Shown: positions 58,307 to 64,000 of the stretch, one piece after another | Layout: each line of letters starts with the position of its first letter | How positions within the stretch are numbered: position 1 is the first letter of the stretch | Assembly: GCA_934351255.1 (NCBI GenBank) | Contig: CAKRJH010000001.1 | Coordinates: 1 to 64,000, forward strand | Direction of reading: 5' to 3' | Origin: an uncultured Lachnospiraceae bacterium | GTDB lineage: Bacteria > Bacillota > Clostridia > Lachnospirales > Lachnospiraceae | DNA length: 64,000 nucleotides | Translations under genes and position numbers: made by a program | Notes under the pieces: model-generated | What the model saw: only the letters and a program-made list of their open reading frames with translations | Databases searched by the model: none | Told to the model about the DNA's origin: nothing

Positions 58307-59274
58307 GCTGTATTATCCCCGTCTATAATGTGGAGCAATATCTTAGACGCTGCCTGGACAGTCTGCTGGAACAGACCTGTCAGGATTTTGAAATTCTGTG
58401 TGTAAATGACTGTTCTCCGGATGGAAGCCTGGATATTTTACGGGATTATGAGAGCCGGTATCCTGACAAACTACGTATTCTCCAGAATGAAGAAAATATG
58501 GGACAGGGGAGAAGCAGAGCCAGGGCGATCCGGCAGGCGCAGGGAGAGTATATCTGTTTTGTGGACAGTGATGACTATCTGAAAAAGGATTATCTGGAGA
58601 ACTATGTGAATGCGATGGAGGAAGAGCCATGTGATCTGGTGATCGGAGGCTATATCCGGGAGGAGGATGGTGATTTCACGGAGATTATGGTTTCCGATTC
58701 CGACTGGAGTATTCTCACCTATACTGTGGCTTGGGGAAAGTTGTTTCGCAGAGACTTTCTGGTGGATCACGACATCGACTTTTCGGATAAGAGACAGGGA
58801 GAAGACATTTATTTCAGCCTCCGGGTGTATTATCACATGAAGAGTTACCGGGTTATTCCTTATTGTGGATATTATAATTATCTGAACCGTAATTCGACTA
58901 CCGTCAAGATGAACCATCAGGTGAACTTTGAACGGATTGTGGCAGATATGTTTGATCTGTTTATGGACAAATGTGATCTGAATCAGGTGTCAGAGGATAA
59001 ACGCCAGCATATCGAGTATGATTATCTGGCCAATATGATCAATGCTCTGGTCACTTATGGACATGGCTGCAGACCGGGCCGGATGAAGAAGAAATACCAG
59101 TTTTTTAAAGATGATGTAAAACGAAGATTTCCAGGGTATACCGGGAATCCCTTGGTGGGAATCCGCAGACCGGAGGGACAGACATTGAAGATCCGCCTTG
59201 GCGTCAGTGTGACGCTGATGCTTGGCAGAATTCATCTGGATGGCTTTTTGTTCTGGCTGATTTCCTGGATGTAG
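58294..59274 (+). CDS. Glycosyltransferase family 2
   Basis: This 326-residue GT-A enzyme has VSCIIPVYNVEQYLRRCLDS, VNDCSPDGSLDIL, the motif CFVDSDDYLKKDYLENYV, and the later acid KRQGEDIYFSLRVYYH. These make it an EpsJ/CpsJ-like inverting transferase. AAGGAGG lies well before the ATG. It ends in a hydrophobic stretch (LDGFLFWLISWM) that could touch the membrane. Confidence 0.87.
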   Translation: MPKVSCIIPVYNVEQYLRRCLDSLLEQTCQDFEILCVNDCSPDGSLDILRDYESRYPDKLRILQNEENMGQGRSRARAIRQAQGEYICFVDSDDYLKKDYLENYVNAMEEEPCDLVIGGYIREEDGDFTEIMVSDSDWSILTYTVAWGKLFRRDFLVDHDIDFSDKRQGEDIYFSLRVYYHMKSYRVIPYCGYYNYLNRNSTTVKMNHQVNFERIVADMFDLFMDKCDLNQVSEDKRQHIEYDYLANMINALVTYGHGCRPGRMKKKYQFFKDDVKRRFPGYTGNPLVGIRRPEGQTLKIRLGVSVTLMLGRIHLDGFLFWLISWM

Positions 59275-59290
59275 AGAAAGGATGGAGTGG

Positions 59291-60703
59291 ATGTCTGCTT
59301 CAGTGTGGAATATGAAAAAACATACGATGAAATCATCTGTGAATATGGCCGTTTTTCTTGGCTTTTTATGTGTTGTGCTGATTGTGATTCATCAACATAT
59401 GGACCTGAGTTTTGGAGATGCGGCAGATACATATTCAAAGATATTGAAGAGAGGACAGTCCACTGTGTTTCCGGAGGATGGCAATATTGTGTCGGCCTGT
59501 GTGGATTTTATGGTATCTCATTATAAGGAGTGGTCCTCCAGAAGCGTGATTGAATTTGTGATGATCTGTGTGGCGGCACTGCCGTTGTCCTGCTGGCATA
59601 TTCTGGACATGGCAGTCATGCTGCTTGGAGCGTATTCACTGGTTCGTCTGCTGGATATTGACAAACAGAGTTCTCCATATCCGTATGTGTTTTTATTTAC
59701 GGCGTTGATGATGTATCCGTTCAATCACATGGAGACGGCGGGGTGGATCGCCACCACGATAAACTATAGCTGGGTTTTGGCATTTGGCCTGTATTCATTG
59801 ACTGTTATAAAAGAGATCTGGCAGGAAAAACCGGTGTCAAAGTTGCGTTACGTGCTGGCCATGCTGGCAGCTGCGTTTGCCATGAACCAGGAACAGATGA
59901 CGGTGATCGTGCTGGTTATTTTATGTGTCTTATGTGCGCTTGCATTCTACAGAAAAAAACAGTTCAAAAAACTGTGGCCGTTTGTGGCGTTAAATGTTCT
60001 GGAGTTTATCTGGATCGCGGTGTGTCCGGGAAATGCAGCACGGCGTATTTTTGAGACGGGATATTATTTTCCGGAATATGCAAACTATAATCTGTTCGAT
60101 AAAATCTATCTCGGATTTTCTACTACCATGAATACATTTCTGCATACGCCGGATCTCGTAGTGACAGCATTCTTTGTGGTACTGGCAGTATGTGTATGCA
60201 GGAGCGCAGAAAAGAGAGTCTGGAAAGCAATCTCGGTGGTTCCGGTACTCTATATGATCGCTCATTATGGTTTGAGATCCAGTCGTGTATTTGATGGGAT
60301 CCTGGATTCACATGTGTTGTTTGCAGGCTGCAAAGAAGGCAGATTACGGGAGCTTACCAGAACAGATATTGTGCCGCTTCTGGTGGCTGTACTGATTGCG
60401 GTATGCGTGGTGGTATCGTCCTGGAAAGCATTGCAGCAGGAAGATATGTGGGTGCTGTATCTGATGGTCGTTCTGGTGAGCGTGGGTTCAAGAGTCATGC
60501 TGGGATTTTCAGCTTCGGTCTACGCGTCATCCTACAGAACACTGCTGTTTTTATATTTTGGATTTATCTTTATGTCGGTGCATCTCATCGTAAAAAATCC
60601 CGGGAAGTTCCATTTTATGTATAATCGCTGGTGGATGTCCGGGCTGACGGTGCTCAGTGTAATCCTGATCTGGGCGAACTATAAAAATTTACAATTATTT
60701 TAA
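59291..60703 (+). CDS. Polytopic membrane protein, GT-C/DUF6056-like
   Basis: This protein of about 470 residues has at least ten hydrophobic segments. It has an extracellular loop after the first helix (DLSFGDAADTYSKILKRGQS) and a conserved-looking WIAVCPGNAARRIFETGYYF in the middle. The layout resembles DUF6056 and GT-C-type polymerase or transferase proteins of surface-polysaccharide loci; the exact family is uncertain. AAAGGA eight bases upstream favours the ATG at 59,291 over 59,282. It is the last gene of the locus and is followed by a terminator. Confidence 0.7.
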   Translation: MSASVWNMKKHTMKSSVNMAVFLGFLCVVLIVIHQHMDLSFGDAADTYSKILKRGQSTVFPEDGNIVSACVDFMVSHYKEWSSRSVIEFVMICVAALPLSCWHILDMAVMLLGAYSLVRLLDIDKQSSPYPYVFLFTALMMYPFNHMETAGWIATTINYSWVLAFGLYSLTVIKEIWQEKPVSKLRYVLAMLAAAFAMNQEQMTVIVLVILCVLCALAFYRKKQFKKLWPFVALNVLEFIWIAVCPGNAARRIFETGYYFPEYANYNLFDKIYLGFSTTMNTFLHTPDLVVTAFFVVLAVCVCRSAEKRVWKAISVVPVLYMIAHYGLRSSRVFDGILDSHVLFAGCKEGRLRELTRTDIVPLLVAVLIAVCVVVSSWKALQQEDMWVLYLMVVLVSVGSRVMLGFSASVYASSYRTLLFLYFGFIFMSVHLIVKNPGKFHFMYNRWWMSGLTVLSVILIWANYKNLQLF

Positions 60704-60738
60704 TAAGTATCATATAAACAGAAGGTTCTGTGTTATCC

Positions 60739-60771
60739 AGCCGGAAGTTCGAATTGAACTTCCGGCTTTTC
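60739..60771 (+). terminator. Terminator at the right end of the polysaccharide locus
   Basis: AGCCGGAAGTTC (60,739-60,750) pairs perfectly with GAACTTCCGGCT (60,756-60,767) around GAATT, followed by TTTTCCTTTT. Confidence 0.88.
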
Positions 60772-60790
60772 CTTTTGTTCAAAATAATAC

Positions 60791-60818
60791 TTGAACTATT
60801 CCTGAATCGTGCTATACT
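60791..60818 (+). promoter_or_regulatory. Promoter of the Xre-aminotransferase gene
   Basis: TTGAAC (60,791-60,796) and an extended -10, TGCTATACT (TATACT 60,813-60,818), are 16 bases apart. They lie about 70 bases before the start codon. Confidence 0.65.
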
Positions 60819-60895
60819 GAACTTACATATTGCAGACACGGTAACATAAACATATAACAAAGGAGTGCGGGGCATTCCGTGATGAGGATTAAAGG

Positions 60896-62443
60896 ATGAG
60901 TACATTTGCAGAGAGACTGAAGGACGCGATGATGCAGGCCGGCATGAAGCAGATCGAGGTGATCCGGGCGGCACAGCCCCTGTGTGAAGAACAGGGCGTA
61001 AAGCTGGGAAAAAGCCATATGAGTCAGTATCTCAGCGGGAAGACGGCACCCCGCGGTGAGGTGATGAGGATACTGGCGCAGGTGCTGGAGGTCGATGTAG
61101 CGTGGCTGCAGGGCGGTCAGGACAAGGCTGCAGTTCAAAAGGTTCAAAATAACAGAACGCAGGGAAATGAAAGCCGTGAGGAGAAAGAAGCGGTTCAGGA
61201 GGAGAAAATCATGACAGATCATCTGGGAAGAAGAGTGTTTACCAAATCGAGAAAGCTGGACAATGTCCTGTATGATGTGAGAGGACCGGTAGTGGACGAG
61301 GCGGCCCGCATGGAGGAAGCGGGAATGCATATTCTCAAATTGAACATCGGCAACCCGGCTCCGTTCGGCTTCCGTACACCGGATGAGGTCATCTATGATA
61401 TGCGGCAGCAGCTTCCGGACTGCGAGGGGTACTCTGTGTCCAAGGGCATGTACTCTGCGAGAAAGGCGATCATGCAGTACGCGCAGATCAAGGGACTGCC
61501 CAATGTGACGATCAATGATATCTATACCGGAAACGGTGCCAGCGAGCTGATTAGCCTGTCCATGCAGGCGTTGTTGAACAATGGTGATGAGATCCTGATC
61601 CCGTCACCGGATTATCCGCTGTGGACGGCATCTGCCACACTGGCCGGCGGCAAGGTGGTTCATTATATCTGCGATGAACAGGCAGAGTGGTATCCGGACA
61701 TGGATGATATCCGCAGCAAGATCACGGACCGCACCAAGGCCATTGTGCTGATCAATCCAAATAATCCGACAGGAGCACTGTATCCGGAACCGGTTCTGCA
61801 GGAGCTGGTGGAGATCGCCAGAGAGCATCAGCTCATCATTTTCTCCGATGAGATCTATGACCGTCTGGTGATGGACGGACTGGAGCACACCTCCATCGCG
61901 TCCCTGGCACCGGATCTGTTCTGTGTCACCTTCAGCGGCCTGTCCAAGTCGCACATGATCGCGGGATACCGCATTGGCTGGATGATCCTGAGCGGAAACA
62001 AGGAGATCGCCAGGGATTATATCGAGGGCATCAACATGCTGTCCAACATGCGCCTGTGTTCCAATGTTCCGGCACAGTCTATCGTGCAGACCGCACTCGG
62101 CGGACATCAGAGTGTCAATGATTATATCGTGCCGGGCGGACGTATCTATGAACAGAGAGAGTGCGTGTTCAATATGTTGAACAATATTCCGGGCGTCAGT
62201 GTGGTGAAGCCAAAGGCTGCGTTCTATGCGTTTCCGAAACTGGATGTTAAGAAGTTCAATATTTCGGATGACGAGAAATTTGCGCTGGACTTCCTCAAGG
62301 AGAAGAAAGTGCTTATCATCCAGGGAAGCGGCTTCAACTGGAAACAGCCGGATCATTTCCGGATCGTGTATCTGCCTCGTGTGGCAGTGCTGGAGGAATG
62401 CATGGATAAGCTGGGAGACTTCCTGGATTACTATCATCAGTAG
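60896..62443 (+). CDS. Xre-type HTH fused to AlaA-like PLP aminotransferase
   Basis: This 515-residue fusion has an N-terminal HTH (about 1-75: FAERLKDAMMQAGMKQIEVI, then KSHMSQYLSGKTAPRGEVMR) and a charged linker (80-105). A full fold-type I aminotransferase close to AlaA alanine transaminases follows (LNIGNPAPFGF, INPNNPTGALY, DEIYDRLV, PLP lysine Lys351 in SGLSKSHMIAGYRIGW). The start is preceded by a weak GGAT. A much stronger ribosome site, AGGAGGAG, precedes Met106 (61,211), so a free 410-residue aminotransferase may also be made. It could couple amino-acid metabolism to DNA binding. GntR-linked MocR proteins are the known analogue, but this HTH is of another family. Confidence 0.88.
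   Translation: MSTFAERLKDAMMQAGMKQIEVIRAAQPLCEEQGVKLGKSHMSQYLSGKTAPRGEVMRILAQVLEVDVAWLQGGQDKAAVQKVQNNRTQGNESREEKEAVQEEKIMTDHLGRRVFTKSRKLDNVLYDVRGPVVDEAARMEEAGMHILKLNIGNPAPFGFRTPDEVIYDMRQQLPDCEGYSVSKGMYSARKAIMQYAQIKGLPNVTINDIYTGNGASELISLSMQALLNNGDEILIPSPDYPLWTASATLAGGKVVHYICDEQAEWYPDMDDIRSKITDRTKAIVLINPNNPTGALYPEPVLQELVEIAREHQLIIFSDEIYDRLVMDGLEHTSIASLAPDLFCVTFSGLSKSHMIAGYRIGWMILSGNKEIARDYIEGINMLSNMRLCSNVPAQSIVQTALGGHQSVNDYIVPGGRIYEQRECVFNMLNNIPGVSVVKPKAAFYAFPKLDVKKFNISDDEKFALDFLKEKKVLIIQGSGFNWKQPDHFRIVYLPRVAVLEECMDKLGDFLDYYHQ
61196..61213 (+). promoter_or_regulatory. Strong internal ribosome site and start codon
   Basis: AGGAGGAGAAAATC leads directly to ATG at 61,211, in frame with the fusion. 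It would start translation just before the aminotransferase domain (MTDHLGRRVFTKS). Its match to the anti-Shine-Dalgarno sequence is better than that of the main start. Confidence 0.6.
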
Positions 62444-62506
62444 AGGAGAGGATGGCCGAAAAACTGGAAAAAATGACAGGACACACGTCATATTGCATAC
62501 CTATTC

Positions 62507-62540
62507 TGACATAATGTCTGCTGTGTTGGGCATTATGTCA
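62507..62540. terminator. AT-rich inverted repeat between aminotransferase and phosphoketolase genes
   Basis: TGACATAATG (62,507-62,516) and CATTATGTCA (62,531-62,540) are perfect ten-base arms around 14 bases, followed by AATTTTATTTT. It may be the upstream gene's terminator. It may instead be an operator for xfp, since it lies 17 bases before that gene's -35 box. Confidence 0.5.
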
Positions 62541-62556
62541 AATTTTATTTTAGACC

Positions 62557-62585
62557 TTGAAATGATTGAGATTTGTAGCTAAAAT
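62557..62585 (+). promoter_or_regulatory. Promoter of xfp
   Basis: TTGAAA (62,557-62,562) and TAAAAT (62,580-62,585) are 17 bases apart, about 54 bases before the start codon. Confidence 0.7.
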
Positions 62586-62638
62586 TAAAACTGTATGTAA
62601 TTTTGAATTTACTGAAATAAGACAAGGAGGATCTATAC

Positions 62639-64000
62639 ATGAGCGAACAGACATGTTTAGAGAAGCAGCCGATCTGTGACGAGATGCTGCAGAGAATGGA
62701 AAAGTACTGGCGCGCAGCGAACTATTTATCCGCTGGTCAGCTTTATCTGTTGGATAACCCATTACTTCGTGAGCCACTTACCATGGATCACATTAAGAAA
62801 AAGATTGTCGGACACTGGGGAACCGTTCCGGGACAGAACTTTGTATGGACACATTGTAACCGTGTCATCAAGCGTTATGACCTGGATATGATTTACATCT
62901 CCGGCCCGGGACATGGCGGAAACTTCCAGATCGCCAACACCTATCTCGAGGGAACATACAGCGAGATCTATCCGGATATCAGCCAGGATGCTGAGGGTAT
63001 GAAGAAGATGTTCAAGCAGTTCTCATTCCCATGCGGAGTTCCTAGCCACTGTGCTCCGGAGACTCCGGGTTCCATCAACGAGGGTGGTGAGCTTGGTTAC
63101 TCTGTTGCTCATGCATTTGGTGCGGTATTTGATAATCCGGACCTGATCTGTGTACCTGTTGTTGGTGACGGTGAGTCTGAGACAGGCCCTCTGGCTACTT
63201 CATGGCAGTCCAACAAATTCTTAAACCCGATCAATGACGGTGCCGTACTTCCAATCCTTCATCTGAACGGATATAAGATCTCCAACCCTACGATCTTCTC
63301 CCGTATGTCACATGAGGAAGTCGAGAACTTCTTCAAGGGATGCGGCTGGGAGCCACACTTCGTTGAGGTTAAGGACGAGGCCAATGACGGAATCGATGCA
63401 GAGGATCACATCGCAATGCACCGCCTGATGGCTGAGACCATGGATCTTTGTATCGAGAAGATCAAGGCTATCCAGAAGAATGCCCGCGAGAATCAGGATC
63501 CAACCAGACCGGCATGGCCAATGATCGTGCTGCGTACACCAAAGGGATGGACAGGTCCAAAGGTAGTCGATGGCAACAAGATCGAGGGATCTTTCCGTGC
63601 ACATCAGGTACCAATGTCCATGGAGTCTCCGGAGCATCTGGGACAGCTTCGTGACTGGCTGCTCAGCTACAAGCCTGAGGAGCTGTTCGATGAGAATGGT
63701 AAGGCATTTGACGATATCACCGAGATGACACCAAAGGGCAATGCACGTATGGGTGCCAACCCACATGCAAACGGTGGTCTTCTTCTGAAAGACCTGCGTC
63801 TGCCGGACTTCCGCAAGTACGGAATCGAGGTAGATGCCGGAAAGACCAAGGCTCAGGATATGATCGAGCTCGGCCGTTACATCCGTGACATCTTCGAGTT
63901 AAATAAAGACAACAAGAACTTCCGTATCTTCGGACCGGATGAGTCTATGTCCAACCGTCTGTATCATGTATTCGAGGTCGAGAACCGTCCTTGGAATGCG
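62639..64000 (+). CDS. xfp: Phosphoketolase (xylulose-5-phosphate/fructose-6-phosphate), partial
   Basis: The gene runs off the window after 454 codons; the family is about 800 residues. The enzyme is TPP-dependent and splits xylulose 5-phosphate (or fructose 6-phosphate) with phosphate to acetyl phosphate and a shorter sugar phosphate. Visible signatures are SAGQLYLLDNPLL, GHWGTVPGQNF, SGPGHGG, CGVPSHCAPETPGSINEGGE, VVGDGESETGPLA (TPP/metal site) and GYKISNPTIF. AGGAGG at 62,625 sets the start. Codon use is as biased as in ppdK, indicating very high expression. Confidence 0.96.
   Translation, partial: MSEQTCLEKQPICDEMLQRMEKYWRAANYLSAGQLYLLDNPLLREPLTMDHIKKKIVGHWGTVPGQNFVWTHCNRVIKRYDLDMIYISGPGHGGNFQIANTYLEGTYSEIYPDISQDAEGMKKMFKQFSFPCGVPSHCAPETPGSINEGGELGYSVAHAFGAVFDNPDLICVPVVGDGESETGPLATSWQSNKFLNPINDGAVLPILHLNGYKISNPTIFSRMSHEEVENFFKGCGWEPHFVEVKDEANDGIDAEDHIAMHRLMAETMDLCIEKIKAIQKNARENQDPTRPAWPMIVLRTPKGWTGPKVVDGNKIEGSFRAHQVPMSMESPEHLGQLRDWLLSYKPEELFDENGKAFDDITEMTPKGNARMGANPHANGGLLLKDLRLPDFRKYGIEVDAGKTKAQDMIELGRYIRDIFELNKDNKNFRIFGPDESMSNRLYHVFEVENRPWNA

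Noticed and set aside
1..64000. CRISPR arrays, transposases, prophage genes
   Set aside because: No regularly spaced repeats and no recombinase or phage protein signatures were seen on either strand.

Overview
The window is chromosome from a Gram-positive gut-type Clostridia, most likely a Lachnospiraceae; I do not commit to a genus. The reasons are the 3' end of 23S rRNA, the mrnC-rlmB-sigH (sporulation sigma) order, strong AGGAGG ribosome sites, Firmicutes-type promoters, pyruvate phosphate dikinase and phosphoketolase as highly expressed metabolic genes, many glycoside hydrolases, and proline/threonine-rich secreted proteins. There is no transposase, integrase, phage gene or CRISPR array. 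The DNA does carry several scars: gene ghosts, duplicated tails and duplicated terminators.

Layout. 1-480: end of a 23S rRNA gene, then a tRNA-Asn/Glu/Cys operon with its own promoter. 540-6,860: mrnC, rlmB, sigH, a MATE pump and a 1,006-residue GH3 glycosidase. 6,880-9,740: ppdK. 9,740-12,215: a Phd/RelE-type toxin-antitoxin pair plus a GH2 beta-glucuronidase-like enzyme, bracketed by two similar terminators. 12,188-14,600: an Xre regulator facing a secreted Pro/Thr-rich protein across a palindromic operator, then a scar with AraC and GH127 remnants and a small protein. 14,570-20,164: a second MATE pump, a 34-codon ORF with a terminator, and an Xre/two-ABC-exporter operon behind an SOS-box-like palindrome. 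20,248-28,062: carB, a TetR/nitronate-monooxygenase-like pair that ends in a carB 3' ghost, a GH27 alpha-galactosidase and argG. 28,126-42,241: a Lon-like AAA ATPase, AraC regulators, a secreted esterase, a truncated LacZ-like gene, an ArsP_2-type exporter, DegV, TetR, a CE4 deacetylase, an acyltransferase, a CoA-transferase, a GntR regulator and a diguanylate cyclase. 42,322: tRNA-Leu. 42,493-60,703: a large cell-surface polysaccharide locus. 60,896-64,000: an Xre-aminotransferase fusion and the 5' part of the phosphoketolase gene.

How the genes work together. The polysaccharide locus has seven GT2 enzymes, a GT4, a fucosyltransferase-like enzyme, a Wzx-type flippase, two large membrane proteins, an acyltransferase, and a sugar 3,4-ketoisomerase with a DegT aminotransferase. 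The last two together make a dTDP-3-amino-3,6-dideoxyhexose. An orphan trpF and a GT C-terminal ghost sit inside the locus, showing past rearrangement. GH3, GH2, GH27, the LacZ remnant, the GH127 remnant and the esterase point to a plant- or host-glycan diet. PPDK and phosphoketolase are the central-carbon genes with the most biased codon use.

I did not find one clear-cut new defence or mobile system. The parts most worth a second look are the Xre-aminotransferase fusion with a strong internal start, the SOS-box-like Xre/ABC exporter operon with its preceding micro-ORF, the Xre operator buried in the promoter of a secreted Pro/Thr-rich protein, the carB ghost that marks an insertion, and the 13-kb-separated glycosyltransferase tail duplication.
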